Numbered from the stretch's first letter, positions 1 through 10,030 are shown. The stretch: 64,000 nucleotides of DNA from Actinomycetes bacterium (GCA_023404495.1 JAEYBE010000005.1:20648-84647), one strand, 5' to 3'. The notes: generated from the letters alone by a model not told the origin. Translations and numbers: made by a program.

Positions 1-1299
1 GATCTCGTTCTTGATGAAGTCGAGCGACTGCACCGAGCCGCCGAGCTCGTCGACCTTGTTGATCAGGCTGCGAGCGCCTTGTTCGATCTCATCGGTCAGC
101 GCCTCAACGAAGTAGCTGCCGGCGAACGGGTCGACGGTGTCAGCGACACCGCTCTCGTAGGCGACGATCTGCTGGGTGCGCAGGGCGATCCGGGCGGCCC
201 GTTCGGTTGGAAGCGCAAGCGCCTCGTCGTAACCGTTTGTGTGCAGCGACTGCGTGCCGCCGGCGGCCGCGGCGAACGCCTGCAGCGCAACACGGACGAT
301 GTTGTTCTCGGGCTGCTGGGCGGTCAGGGTGACTCCGCCGGTCTGGGTGTGGAAGCGCAGCATCCAGCTCTTCTCGTTCTTGGCGCCGAAACGGTTCTTC
401 ATCACGTCGGCCCAGATCAGTCTGGCCGCACGGAATTTGGCGACCTCCTGGAAGACGTTGTTGTGGCCGTTGAAGAAGAATGCGAGGCGCGGCGCGAAGT
501 CGTCGATGTCGAGGCCCGCGTCGAGCGCCGCCTGCACGTAGGCAATTCCGTTTGAGATCGTGAAGCCGACCTCCTGAACCGCGCTGCAGCCCTTCTCACG
601 GATGTGGTAGCCGGAGATACTGATCGTGTTCCAGCGCGGCACGTTGTCCTTGCAGTAGGCGAAGAGGTCGGTGGTCATCCGCATCGAGGGCTCGGCCGGG
701 AAGATGAAGTTGCCGCGCGCGATGAACTCCTTGAGGATGTCGTTCTGCACCGTGCCGCGCAGCTTGTCCGAGCTGACGCCCTGCTCCTCTGCGACCAGTT
801 CGTAGAGCAACAGCAAGACACTTGCCGGCGCATTGATGGTCATCGAGGTCGAGACCTGGTCGAGCGGGATGCCGTTGAAGACGGCGCGCATGTCCTCGAT
901 CGTGTCGATCGCCACGCCAGTGCGGCCGACTTCGCCCTCGCAGAGCGGATCGTCGGAGTCGCGGCCGAGCTGAGTCGGGAGGTCGAAAGCCATCGAGAGC
1001 CCGGTCGAGCCGTGCTCGAGCAGGTAGTGGAAGCGGTTGTTGGTCTCGACCGCCGTCGCGAAGCCCGCGTACTGGCGCATCGTCCAGTGGCGGCTGCGGT
1101 ACATCTCGCTGTGAACGCCGCGTGTGTACGGGAATTGACCGGGCTTGCCGAGACGCTCGGGGAGGTCGAGGTGGGCGATGTCGGACTCGTCGTAGAGGAG
1201 CTTCTCTTCGATGCCGCTGTCGGTGAAGCGGCGCGGGTCGTCGGGGCCGACGATCGGTGCGACTGTCGGGTGATTCTCAGTGGAAGATGGGGTGGACAT
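1..1299 (-). CDS. Methylmalonyl-CoA mutase, catalytic chain (N-terminal 433 residues; gene runs off the window)
   Basis: B12-dependent mutase that interconverts methylmalonyl-CoA and succinyl-CoA, feeding propionate and odd-chain carbon into the TCA cycle. The visible part is the TIM-barrel domain. Tyr77 in RQYAGF and Arg195 in KEFIAR match the pair that binds the methylmalonyl carboxylate; isobutyryl-CoA mutases have Phe and Gln there. His232 in ISGYH and the TAQQPENN and SLHTN blocks are also present. The cobalamin-binding domain lies beyond position 1, so whether it is fused or separate is unknown. The ATG at 1299 is preceded by an in-frame stop and by a TACGAT box 7 nt away, so the mRNA is probably leaderless. 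Confidence 0.93.
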   Translation of the reverse strand, partial: MSTPSSTENHPTVAPIVGPDDPRRFTDSGIEEKLLYDESDIAHLDLPERLGKPGQFPYTRGVHSEMYRSRHWTMRQYAGFATAVETNNRFHYLLEHGSTGLSMAFDLPTQLGRDSDDPLCEGEVGRTGVAIDTIEDMRAVFNGIPLDQVSTSMTINAPASVLLLLYELVAEEQGVSSDKLRGTVQNDILKEFIARGNFIFPAEPSMRMTTDLFAYCKDNVPRWNTISISGYHIREKGCSAVQEVGFTISNGIAYVQAALDAGLDIDDFAPRLAFFFNGHNNVFQEVAKFRAARLIWADVMKNRFGAKNEKSWMLRFHTQTGGVTLTAQQPENNIVRVALQAFAAAAGGTQSLHTNGYDEALALPTERAARIALRTQQIVAYESGVADTVDPFAGSYFVEALTDEIEQGARSLINKVDELGGSVQSLDFIKNEI

Positions 1300-1306
1300 G
1301 GGGCTG

Positions 1307-1312
1307 ATCGTA
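1307..1312 (-). promoter_or_regulatory. -10 box TACGAT of the mutase gene (leaderless type)
   Basis: TACGAT ends 7 nt before the ATG at 1299. Transcription would begin at or next to the start codon. Confidence 0.5.
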
Positions 1313-1405
1313 GATCAACCTCCGCGCGCAGGTCAATCTGTGGCCCGATCTGGACGAATGTACGAGTTCGAGCCGTTTTGCGGCCTTCTGCCGCATTCTC
1401 TGGCG

Positions 1406-2491
1406 CTACTGAGAACTCGCTAGCGCGCAGTCGATCGACGGGGAGCCGAGCACGGTCGTCGTCACGGGGAGCTTGCCGTCGGGCAATTGGAATGAACGTT
1501 GGAGGGCGCGCTCGCCGCCGGCAGGAACGCGTCGGGCGAAGCGCGGAGCGAGCGCCATCGAGGCCTGTTGTTGGGCGGTGGCCGGCGCGTATGTGACTGT
1601 GTCAATCCGGACATCGCCGCTGATGCGATCGATCGTCAGGGCAAAGCAACCCTGGTCGGTGTTGATCGTTGAGGAGAGGATGCTGCCGACGTCGATGTCG
1701 ATCGGTGTGCCCTGGGCGGCGGGCGAGAGGTAGGCCCTTGCGTTTGACTCGACGGCGCCGAGTCTCCAAGTCGTGTAGACAAACGGACCGAGCACCAGAA
1801 CGATCGCCGGGACGATCATCAGCCAGCCCCAGGCGCGCATCCGATGTCCGATTGCGACGATGATCCAGCCCATCACGATCGAGATCACGGCCGGCACGAA
1901 AGCACCGGGATTCACCCCCGAGCCAGTTCCTGAACTCACGTTGATCGCGGAGATGACCGCAGCGAAGAGCAGGCAGAAGATGGTCCAGCCGACCCCGTAT
2001 CCGAGCACGGCGCGGTCGCGCTCGACCTCTGGAATGCCGTCGCGCTCGGAGACCGTCTGGGCGTCGCGCTTCGCGCTGGGCGCGGGATTTCGCGCTGCGT
2101 CGGGATCTGATGCGCTGCGGCGCGGCGCGGCCACAGCGGGTCGCAGTTCGGGAGTCCGAGTGGCGGCGTCTTGTGCGAGATTCTGAACTGGGGCGAGTCT
2201 GGGCTCTTCGGAGGTCGGCTGCGGGGCGGCTGGCGGGTCCATCTGCGCAAATCCGAAGTCCGTGGTGCCGGACTGTGGTGGCTGCTCGTGTGCCGCGGAA
2301 TCTTTGCCGAAGACGTCGAGTCCGAGTCTCGCGCGTTGGGCCGGAGAGAGCTTGCCGCTGCTGCCGGTTGGCAGTGCGTGGGTCTGCGCCGGCTCGCCGG
2401 AGCGTGAGTCCTCGACTGGCAGCGGCAGGGGTGCGATCGCCGGCGGCGAGCCGTCGTCTGCTTTGCGCTTGTGCGAAGAGCCCGAAGCCAT
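1406..2491 (-). CDS. Membrane protein of unknown function with proline-rich cytoplasmic N-terminus
   Basis: 361 residues, family not recognised. Residues 1 to about 165 are low-complexity, rich in Pro, Ser, Ala and Arg, and probably disordered. Three hydrophobic helices follow at about 171-192, 200-216 and 222-241. An extracytoplasmic domain of about 110 residues ends the chain; its two Cys (in DQGCFAL and SIDCALA) could form a disulfide. The gene is divergent from the sugar-nucleotide gene at 2555, with 63 bp between. No Shine-Dalgarno or -10 box at the usual leaderless distance was found for the ATG at 2491. Confidence 0.75.
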   Translation of the reverse strand: MASGSSHKRKADDGSPPAIAPLPLPVEDSRSGEPAQTHALPTGSSGKLSPAQRARLGLDVFGKDSAAHEQPPQSGTTDFGFAQMDPPAAPQPTSEEPRLAPVQNLAQDAATRTPELRPAVAAPRRSASDPDAARNPAPSAKRDAQTVSERDGIPEVERDRAVLGYGVGWTIFCLLFAAVISAINVSSGTGSGVNPGAFVPAVISIVMGWIIVAIGHRMRAWGWLMIVPAIVLVLGPFVYTTWRLGAVESNARAYLSPAAQGTPIDIDVGSILSSTINTDQGCFALTIDRISGDVRIDTVTYAPATAQQQASMALAPRFARRVPAGGERALQRSFQLPDGKLPVTTTVLGSPSIDCALASSQ

Positions 2492-2554
2492 CAGAGTTGC
2501 ACGGCGCGCTGCTCCTCGGAGGGCGGAAGCGTTGGCGTTACAGTTGGAATTGTC

Positions 2555-3493
<939 letters not shown>

Positions 3494-3502
3494 CGCCGCC
3501 GG

Positions 3503-4249
3503 TCACCGACTCAAGTGGAAGTTCCCGCCGCAGAGCGACCACGCTCCGCGTGAATCCGCTCGTGCCTGGTCGAGCTTCAGGCGGTATGACTCGACCCGCT
3601 TGAACGGGTTGTCCAAGTAGACGAATAGCTCGGCCCAGCCCAGTGCGATCTGCGACTTGCCGAAGTCATTCGCCCCGCGGCTGACGTAAGCCAGTAGCCG
3701 GCCGTATTTGTCGGTCTTGGTCTGCGTGTTGTCCGTGCGCAGGCGAACCTCGCGGCCCTCGCGGCCGCGGTCAAACAGGCCATCGCGATCCGTGTCCAAA
3801 GGCTTTCTGAAAGCCCATTTGAATGCAGCGGATTTTGCCTCGGCCGCGCCGCACTCGGGTGCCACCGGCGGCACGCCGAGCTCTGGGGTATCGATGCCGA
3901 GAACTCGCACCTTCTTGGTCTTCTTCTTGACCTTCACGTGCAGAGTGTCGCCGTCGACCACCCTGGTCACACGACCGGAGTAGACATAGGTCTTCTTCGA
4001 CTTGACGTTCGGCGCGTCGCTGTTTCCGCCGCCGTGCTGGGCATTCCACTCCGGCGAACAGGGACACGGGAGGGTTTCGCAGTAGATGCCGTCGCCGTCG
4101 GCGTCAAACGTGTCCTTGGCGTCCTGAGCCGCTTGCTGGGTGGCGTGACTCGCGCAGACTGCCGCTGCCGCAGTTCCGGCACCGAATCCCGAGCCGAGTG
4201 CAGCCAGGAGGCAAGCCAGGCAGAGCAATGTCACAACGCGCCGGCACAC
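3503..4249 (-). CDS. Secreted thermonuclease-like protein with Excalibur-type calcium motif
   Basis: 248 residues with a signal peptide (1 to about 30). A DxDGDGxxCE Excalibur-type calcium motif lies at about 49-58. A staphylococcal-nuclease domain spans about 87-245. All nuclease key residues are present: Asp101 (DGDT), Arg115, Asp120 and Glu123 (GIDTPE), and Arg184 (KYGR), matching D21, R35, D40, E43 and R87 of the S. aureus enzyme. It should cleave DNA or RNA outside the cell with Ca2+. The start is GTG and sits against a 14-bp palindrome (4250-4263). It converges on the UXS-like gene with 9 bp between. Confidence 0.9.
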   Translation of the reverse strand: MCRRVVTLLCLACLLAALGSGFGAGTAAAAVCASHATQQAAQDAKDTFDADGDGIYCETLPCPCSPEWNAQHGGGNSDAPNVKSKKTYVYSGRVTRVVDGDTLHVKVKKKTKKVRVLGIDTPELGVPPVAPECGAAEAKSAAFKWAFRKPLDTDRDGLFDRGREGREVRLRTDNTQTKTDKYGRLLAYVSRGANDFGKSQIALGWAELFVYLDNPFKRVESYRLKLDQARADSRGAWSLCGGNFHLSR

Positions 4250-4263
4250 GGCACAATTGTGCC
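4250..4263. promoter_or_regulatory. 14-bp perfect palindrome abutting the nuclease start codon
   Basis: GGCACAATTGTGCC is its own reverse complement and directly precedes the GTG at 4249. It would overlap the promoter or transcription start of the nuclease gene, as an operator would. Function is inferred from position only. Confidence 0.35.
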
Positions 4264-4282
4264 AATCGCCGCGGCCGAGCGC

Positions 4283-5809
4283 CTAGTAGGCCCCGCGCTT
4301 GGCGAAGACCGCGGGGATCGTTCGCAGCATGATCACGATGTCGAGGAAGACGCTCCAACGCTCGATGTAGAGGAAGTCGAGGCGCACGAGATCGTCGAAT
4401 TCAAGCTCCGATCGACCGGAGACCTGCCAGAGACCGGTCAGGCCGGGAAGCACCAGGTAGCGCTTCTTGTGCCACTCATCGAGCCGGTCGTAGTCGCGCT
4501 GCGGCAGCGGCCGAGGTCCGACCAGCGACATGTCGCCCTTGAGCACGTTGAAAAGCTGCGGCAGCTCGTCGATCGACCAGCCGCGCAGGGCGCCGCCGAC
4601 CCGCGTGAGTCGCGGATCCTGTCGGATCTTGAAAATCGCACCGTCGGCCTCATTCAGGTGCTCGAGCTCGTCCTGCAGCGAATCGGCGTTGGTGATCATC
4701 GTTCGGAACTTGATGCAGTTGAACGACTCGCCGCCCAGCCCCGGTCGTGGGGAGAGGAAGAACACGGGACCACGTGAAGTCAACTTGACGGTCGCCGCAA
4801 CAGCCAGCAGGACGGGCGAGAAGAGCAGGATCAGCAGCGAGCTGACGACGATGTCGAAGACCCGCTTCACGACGAACTGCGCCCCCTCGAAGACCGGCGG
4901 TTTGATCTCGAACAGCGGCAGAGTTTCGCCGGGGACGAACTCGGCGATGTCGGCGCGCAGGATCTCCATCGTCGTTGGCGCCACGCGCACGTGCACGCCG
5001 CCGCGATGGCAGCGGTCGACGAGCATCACGGTTTCCTCGGCCGGGAACGTCGGGTCAGCAATGATCACCTCGTCGATCTCGTCGAAGTGATCCTCGATCG
5101 CGTCGAGCGGGCCAAGGTCGCGCAATCCGTTCTCGGCGCGCGCCTCGGTGCTGCTGAAACCGATCGGCTTGATGCGCTTGATCGGCGCGCGCTCCAATGC
5201 CTCCGCCACGGCCTCGATCTGGTGGTTGGTTCCGACGATCACGGCGTGGCGCTCGCGGCCGAAGGCGTCCTCAAAGCGCTCGCTTGCGCGGTCGTAGAGC
5301 ATGCGTGCGCCGACGATCAGCACCGAGGCGACGATGAACGTGCCCCAGAACACGTAGTAGCTCGAGAATCGCTCGCCTTCGACGAGCGCGAAAATCAGCG
5401 TGACGACGGTGACCTTGAACAGCGAACCGAGGATCCGCGCGGCGCCTGGTCGCAGATTGCGCTGCCGGTAGAGCCCGTCCCCGGCAAACAGCAAAAGCAT
5501 CACAAGCGCGGCGAACGGGAGGACTCCGACCGCGTAGTCATACGAGTCTGCCAGCGCGATGTCCTCTGAGAGCAAGGTCGTCTTCAAACGCAGCGCGATC
5601 ATCAGCGACGCGAAGAGCAACAGCAGGTCCATCGCAGCCAGCAACACTCCGTTGGCGAAGCGCAGCAAGAGCTGCCTGCTGGTGAGGATCGAGAAGAGTC
5701 CCTGCCGGGTTGCCCGTAGGTCGCGTCCACCAGTGTTCTGCATCGGCAATGCAGCGCTCGCGAGCGGGGCGGGCTGGTCTTTGGACTCTGGAAGCGTGCT
5801 CTGGGTCAT
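4283..5809 (-). CDS. Polyprenyl-phosphate sugar-1-phosphate transferase (exopolysaccharide initiation)
   Basis: 508-residue membrane enzyme of the WbaP/CpsE family, which starts a polysaccharide repeat unit by moving a sugar phosphate from a nucleotide sugar to undecaprenyl phosphate. The N-terminal half has four to five membrane helices (about 45-180), then a Rossmann-like CoA-binding-fold domain. The C-terminal catalytic domain begins near KRVFDIVVSS and shows CIKFRTM, SIDELPQLFNVLKGDMS, VGPRPL and PGLTGLWQVSGRS. It lies 91 bp downstream of the polymerase/ligase gene on the same strand, so they probably form one operon. Confidence 0.93.
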   Translation of the reverse strand: MTQSTLPESKDQPAPLASAALPMQNTGGRDLRATRQGLFSILTSRQLLLRFANGVLLAAMDLLLLFASLMIALRLKTTLLSEDIALADSYDYAVGVLPFAALVMLLLFAGDGLYRQRNLRPGAARILGSLFKVTVVTLIFALVEGERFSSYYVFWGTFIVASVLIVGARMLYDRASERFEDAFGRERHAVIVGTNHQIEAVAEALERAPIKRIKPIGFSSTEARAENGLRDLGPLDAIEDHFDEIDEVIIADPTFPAEETVMLVDRCHRGGVHVRVAPTTMEILRADIAEFVPGETLPLFEIKPPVFEGAQFVVKRVFDIVVSSLLILLFSPVLLAVAATVKLTSRGPVFFLSPRPGLGGESFNCIKFRTMITNADSLQDELEHLNEADGAIFKIRQDPRLTRVGGALRGWSIDELPQLFNVLKGDMSLVGPRPLPQRDYDRLDEWHKKRYLVLPGLTGLWQVSGRSELEFDDLVRLDFLYIERWSVFLDIVIMLRTIPAVFAKRGAY

Positions 5810-5900
5810 CAGCAGTTGGAACGGGATTCAGGCGTGAAAGTCGCGCTCGGCGGCCTGTCGGCTTCGCCGTTACCGTACCGCTCTGGCTTCGCGATGCGTT

Positions 5901-8045
5901 TCAGACGCCCGGCACAAAGCCTTGCTGCTGCAGGCGTTCTAGTTCCTTGAGCTGACGCTCGAGCTCCCGGCGCTTCTTTTCGGCCTGCTTCTTGAGCAGC
6001 GCATCGGCTTTGGCCTGGCGGGCGGCGGTCAGCAAGGCCGTCGCCTGGACGTCCAGGTGGCTGATGTAGAAGAGCGGTCCCAAGGCGTCGATCGCGCCAT
6101 CGGGGTCGTTGAGCACCGTAAGCCGGAATTGAGCGAGTCGCAACCAGGTCTCGCGATTGCCCGGCTGGCGGTTGACCAGCGCGACGAGTGTCGCCTCGGC
6201 GTCCTGCTTGTCCCCGGCGTTGGCCTGGGCAGTGGCAACCAGCATGTACGCCTGCGCGGAAGTCGGGTCGAGGTCGATCGCGGAATTGCCGAGCGCGATC
6301 GCTTTCTGCGGGTCGTCCTGCGCAATGTCGAGGCCGGCGTTGACCTTGTGCACCGCGCGCACCGGCTGGTAGACGCCATACGCGACAGCGATCCCGATCA
6401 GCGCGATCGCCGCCGCGCGGATCATCTGGGCGCGTCCGCCACTGGTTGGATGCTCGACCGCACCGGTCGCGTTTGCCTCCGAGTGGGCTGCGGGCGATCC
6501 GAGCACCCAGCCACCCGCGACCAGTCCGAAAAAGGCGACGCCGGGCAGGAACCAGACCCAGTCGAGTGCCGAATGGATCCCGAAGGCAAGGGCCGCGGTC
6601 ATCAACGCGACTGAAGTCAGCCGCACCTCGTCGGCATCTTCGAGCCATCGCCAGGGTGCCCGCAGTGCCGCGCCGGCAAGCTTGAATGCCGCGACCAGCC
6701 AGGTGATCGTCAGGCCGAGCAGCGCGAGCAGGCCCATCACTCCGAGATCTGCCGCCACCTGGGGCACCATGCCGTGGGCGTGCGACGCGCTGAGCAGGTC
6801 GGGCCGGTAGGGCAAGCGGGCGACCCCGAAGGTGTCGCTGCCGGTGCCGTGCCAGGTGTGGAGCTTGAAGATCTTCCAAGACTCGCTCCAGTAGCGCCCG
6901 CGCAGTGAATTGGTCTGCGTCAGGCGCGAAGGCGAGTTGGCCGGGGCCACGGCCGAGGTCGTGAACAGGTCGCTGGCGCCATCGGAGATCGTTGAGAGAC
7001 CTCGGTCGGTGCCGACGGCCAACGCGAGTGCGACGACGAACGGGCTGACCGCGAGCGCAATCAGCAGCATCTTGCCCGTCGAGCGACGCTGCGACTGGCT
7101 GAGCGGATCCGTGTGCCTGCGCTTGCGCACGGCCCAGCCGGCCGCGGTGAGCACTGCGCTCAATGCCAAGAGCGCAAGGAACAGTTTCCAGCCGATCGCT
7201 TCACGTTCCGCCAGCGGCAGGAAATCGGTCGTGAGCGCCGCGCGGCTGTATGCCCACGCGACGACGATCCCTGAGAGCAATGCGACGATCGCGAGCCACC
7301 CGGCCCCGCGGAGCCGGCGCGGGACCAGCAGGAACCACACGGCGGCAGCCAAGAGCAGCCCGACGAGCGCGGCGCGTGACTGGCTGAGCATCAGCGCACA
7401 GACAAACAGTCCGCCTGCCGGATACGAGGCGATTTCGACCGCCCGCGACTCGCCGCGGCGCGTGCCGGCCCACAGCGAGATCACGAGGCCGATCGCCGCC
7501 ACCGTTCCGACCGCATTCCAGTAGCCGAACGGCAGTCGCAGGCGAGCGACGTTGTCGGTTTCCGGATACAGGCCCGGGAAACAGCGAGAGAGCAGCGAGT
7601 AAACGACGACGATCAGCGCAGCCAGGCCGATGCCGAGCGCGACTTCTCTGGCGCGCTCCTGGTGAATCTGCGCGAGCAGGGCGATTGCCGCCAGTACACA
7701 GGTGTAGGCGACCAGTCTGAGCGCATCGAGCAGCGACTCGTTGGGGACCAGTGACCAGCCGACCGACAGTGCGGCGACGCCGGTCAGGAGCGCCATCATC
7801 ATCAGGCCCAGAGATGCGTTCAGCGGACGCGGCAGCGTGCCGTTATAGGCACAGCGGCCATAAATCGCCGTCGTGATGAGTACCGCCAGCACTTCGACCA
7901 CCCCGGCTCTGGTGCCGCCGCTGTTTACTCCAACTGCGAGTGCCGCGCCCGCCAGTAGCGCCGCCGTGGTTAGCACGGTGAGCGTGGGGTTGAGCTTTCG
8001 GGCGTCGCCGACCGGCGACTCGGCGTCAGTCGCCGTCACGCTCAC
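5901..8045 (-). CDS. O-antigen ligase/polymerase-like membrane protein with C-terminal TPR and coiled-coil region
   Basis: 714 residues. About 11-13 hydrophobic helices fill residues 25 to about 520. A large extracytoplasmic loop (RLTQTNSLRGRYWSESWKIF ... HGTGSDTF ... SASHAHGM) resembles the catalytic loop of Wzy/WaaL proteins. Residues about 560-670 look like TPR repeats (AIALGNSAIDLDPTSAQAY). The C-terminus is a Lys/Glu/Arg-rich coiled coil. It should polymerise or attach surface glycans at the outer face of the membrane. The GTG start at 8045 overlaps the upstream gene by 20 bp, so translation is probably coupled. Ligase versus polymerase cannot be decided from sequence alone. Confidence 0.82.
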   Translation of the reverse strand: MSVTATDAESPVGDARKLNPTLTVLTTAALLAGAALAVGVNSGGTRAGVVEVLAVLITTAIYGRCAYNGTLPRPLNASLGLMMMALLTGVAALSVGWSLVPNESLLDALRLVAYTCVLAAIALLAQIHQERAREVALGIGLAALIVVVYSLLSRCFPGLYPETDNVARLRLPFGYWNAVGTVAAIGLVISLWAGTRRGESRAVEIASYPAGGLFVCALMLSQSRAALVGLLLAAAVWFLLVPRRLRGAGWLAIVALLSGIVVAWAYSRAALTTDFLPLAEREAIGWKLFLALLALSAVLTAAGWAVRKRRHTDPLSQSQRRSTGKMLLIALAVSPFVVALALAVGTDRGLSTISDGASDLFTTSAVAPANSPSRLTQTNSLRGRYWSESWKIFKLHTWHGTGSDTFGVARLPYRPDLLSASHAHGMVPQVAADLGVMGLLALLGLTITWLVAAFKLAGAALRAPWRWLEDADEVRLTSVALMTAALAFGIHSALDWVWFLPGVAFFGLVAGGWVLGSPAAHSEANATGAVEHPTSGGRAQMIRAAAIALIGIAVAYGVYQPVRAVHKVNAGLDIAQDDPQKAIALGNSAIDLDPTSAQAYMLVATAQANAGDKQDAEATLVALVNRQPGNRETWLRLAQFRLTVLNDPDGAIDALGPLFYISHLDVQATALLTAARQAKADALLKKQAEKKRRELERQLKELERLQQQGFVPGV

Positions 8046-8622
8046 TCGAGCCCGGGAGAATCTTGGTCACGCGTGGAATCAAACCGATTCGGCCCGCCAG
8101 ATCCACGGCGAGCAAGAGCACCAGTCCCGCGAGCCCGATGATCAGTGCCACCGGTGTGCCTGGTGCCGTGCTGGACGCCAGCGTCTTGCCGGCTGCCGTC
8201 TGGATCGATGGGTCGGTCGTCGACGAGAGCGGTTCCGAGGAATCGAGCTTGGTCTCCTCCTCGACCTTGGCCAGCGCCTTCTTACGCTCGCTCGGGGTCG
8301 TGAGATCCTCGACGCTGGCGTTGCGCAGCTTGGCCCGCGTTCCCTTGACTCCCTTGCCGGAGCCGGGGATGTTCTTGACCGACTTGTCGACGATCGCTTG
8401 ATTGATCCTCGCGCTGCAGCTGCTGTACTCGTCGAGATCTGCCGGTACTCCTCCGAGCGCCGCTTGCAGATCGGCCTTGGAGAAACCGTCCAGCGAACTC
8501 TCGTCGCGGCAGGCTTGGTAGATCGCGCTGGCGGAAGCCATGGCAGTGCCGGTGCACAGCGAAATGGCCAGCGCCGCGGCGCCGAGCAGTGTCGCGATCT
8601 TGCGTGGCGTCGTGCTCAACAT
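8026..8622 (-). CDS. Secreted, C-terminally membrane-anchored protein of unknown function
   Basis: 198 residues from the ATG at 8622. There is an N-terminal signal sequence (KIATLLGAAALAISLCTG), a soluble part with two conserved-looking Cys (YQACRDES, YSSCSARI), a Ser/Thr/Glu-rich linker, and one C-terminal helix (PVALIIGLAGLVLLLAVDLA) with a short charged tail. That makes it a single-domain protein tethered outside the membrane. The ATG is preferred over a TTG at 8640 because AAGCTA on the plus strand (TAGCTT on the minus) ends 8 nt before it. It is the first gene of the polysaccharide operon and may help its assembly; this is inferred from location only. Confidence 0.72.
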   Translation of the reverse strand: MLSTTPRKIATLLGAAALAISLCTGTAMASASAIYQACRDESSLDGFSKADLQAALGGVPADLDEYSSCSARINQAIVDKSVKNIPGSGKGVKGTRAKLRNASVEDLTTPSERKKALAKVEEETKLDSSEPLSSTTDPSIQTAAGKTLASSTAPGTPVALIIGLAGLVLLLAVDLAGRIGLIPRVTKILPGSSERDGD

Positions 8623-8630
8623 TCTCTCGC

Positions 8631-8636
8631 AAGCTA
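8631..8636 (-). promoter_or_regulatory. -10 box TAGCTT of the polysaccharide operon (leaderless type)
   Basis: TAGCTT ends 8 nt before the ATG at 8622 and would drive the operon 8622 to 4283. Confidence 0.45.
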
Positions 8637-8733
8637 CCAAAGGAGTTGGCGTCCTCCGGTGATCCGTGGTTACTCCAGAGTTGACAAATCAGGCCGAGAA
8701 GCAGGGCCGTATTTTCAAGTAAACCTCCGCACG

Positions 8734-8770
8734 GGCGAAAGTTGCTGGAGCTCTGATTTGGGCTTTCGCC
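8734..8770. repeat. Inverted repeat GGCGAAAG/CTTTCGCC with 21-nt loop
   Basis: Arms at 8734-8741 and 8763-8770 in the 208-bp divergent intergenic region between the polysaccharide operon and the GT4 gene. Both genes look leaderless, so the repeat should act as DNA rather than as an mRNA leader. Otherwise nothing is recognised in this gap. Confidence 0.3.
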
Positions 8771-8817
8771 GGCAGTACCCGTAGTCCGCCCGAGCTAAAC
8801 CGGTCGCGTGCGATCTC

Positions 8818-8823
8818 TAGGAT
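8818..8823 (+). promoter_or_regulatory. -10 box TAGGAT of the GT4 gene (leaderless type)
   Basis: TAGGAT ends 7 nt before the ATG at 8831. No Shine-Dalgarno is present. Confidence 0.5.
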
Positions 8824-8830
8824 CGGCGAG

Positions 8831-10030
8831 ATGGCTGGACTCTCCGCCCACCGCGTGCTGGTGCTGCACAATCGCTACCGCATCCCGGGGGGTGAGGAGC
8901 GATTTGTCGCTCAGCTCGTCGACCTGCTGGGACGGGAGGCCGGTCATGTTGCGTTGCTTGAGCGATCGAGTCGCGATGCCGGCGCGATTCGCGCGGCAAC
9001 CGGATTGCTCCGGGGCGGGCTTGATCCCGTCGCGATCGCGGAGGTCGTTCGCGACCAGGAGATCGACGTGGTTCACGCCCACAACATCCACCCGTTGTTG
9101 GGGCATCGCGCTCTTGCCGCGGCGCGAGCGGCGGGCGCTGCCACGGTGCTGCATCTGCACAACTACCGGCTCTTCTGCGCGATCGGCACAGCCTGGCGCG
9201 ACGGCGCCGATTGCACCGAATGCGCGCCTCGCCGCACGTCGCGCGGCCTGCGGCACAACTGCCGCGGGTCGCTGCCAGAGAGCGCCGTCTACGCCGCGGC
9301 GCTCGGCCGTGGGCAGCAGATGACCTTCGATGCGGTGGACCGTTTTGCGGCGCCGGTCGCTCAGCTTGTAGACGACTTCGCCGAACTCGGATTCGAAATT
9401 CCCATCACCGTGCTCCCGAGTTGGATGGCGCCGGCGGAGTTTGCGGCCGGGTCGCAGGCTGGCCGAGGCGAGTACGCGCTGCTGGTATCGCGGCTCTCGA
9501 GCGAGAAGGGCGTGCTCACGGCAATCGCTGCCTCGGCTGAGTCGGGCGTGCCGCTGCGAATCGCCGGTGACGGACCGGACGCTCTGCGCGCACGCCGGTT
9601 GGCCGAGGAGCTCTCCGCGCCGGTCGACTTCATGGGGCGAATCGACGGCCAGGCGCTCGTGGCGGCGCGGATGGGGGCCGGATTTGCACTCGTGCCGTCG
9701 ATCTGGCGCGAGGTGCTCCCCTTGTCTGCCCTTGAGTCGCTCGCTGCTGGGTTGCCGCTGGTTGTTTCGGATCGTGGCGGGCTCCCCGAGCTGACCGAGT
9801 CCGAACTCGTCGCGCCGGCGTCAGACGCGCATGCGCTGGCCCAGCTGATGTCTGAGCTGCACGCCGACCCCGAGCGTCGCCAGGCGAGCGGCGAGCGCGC
9901 ACTCCTGCGAGCACGGGAGCAGTTCAGCGAGGACGCATTCGCCCCGCGGCTTGCCGCGCTCTACGGGGAAGCGATCGAGGCAAGAAAATCGGCGATGCGC
10001 TCGCCGATCTCTGCTCCGGCGTCTTCCTGA
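8831..10030 (+). CDS. Glycosyltransferase family 4
   Basis: 399 residues, two Rossmann domains (GT-B fold). N-terminal part: HNRYRIPGGEERFV, where the GGEE/GGA loop is typical of GT4, and VVHAHNIHPLLG. C-terminal donor-binding part: LLVSRLSSEKGV, GDGPD, and the EX7E-type element in LPLSALESLAAGLPLVVSD with GGLPEL after it. It would transfer a nucleotide-activated sugar to a lipid-linked glycan in the cytoplasm. It is divergent from the polysaccharide operon and probably serves it. The 3' end overlaps the convergent dehalogenase-like gene by 70 bp. Confidence 0.9.
   Translation: MAGLSAHRVLVLHNRYRIPGGEERFVAQLVDLLGREAGHVALLERSSRDAGAIRAATGLLRGGLDPVAIAEVVRDQEIDVVHAHNIHPLLGHRALAAARAAGAATVLHLHNYRLFCAIGTAWRDGADCTECAPRRTSRGLRHNCRGSLPESAVYAAALGRGQQMTFDAVDRFAAPVAQLVDDFAELGFEIPITVLPSWMAPAEFAAGSQAGRGEYALLVSRLSSEKGVLTAIAASAESGVPLRIAGDGPDALRARRLAEELSAPVDFMGRIDGQALVAARMGAGFALVPSIWREVLPLSALESLAAGLPLVVSDRGGLPELTESELVAPASDAHALAQLMSELHADPERRQASGERALLRAREQFSEDAFAPRLAALYGEAIEARKSAMRSPISAPASS

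Noticed and set aside
8678..8720. TTGACA-like -35 box before the GT4 gene
   Set aside because: The spacing to any -10-like sequence is too long, and a better leaderless -10 lies at 8818.
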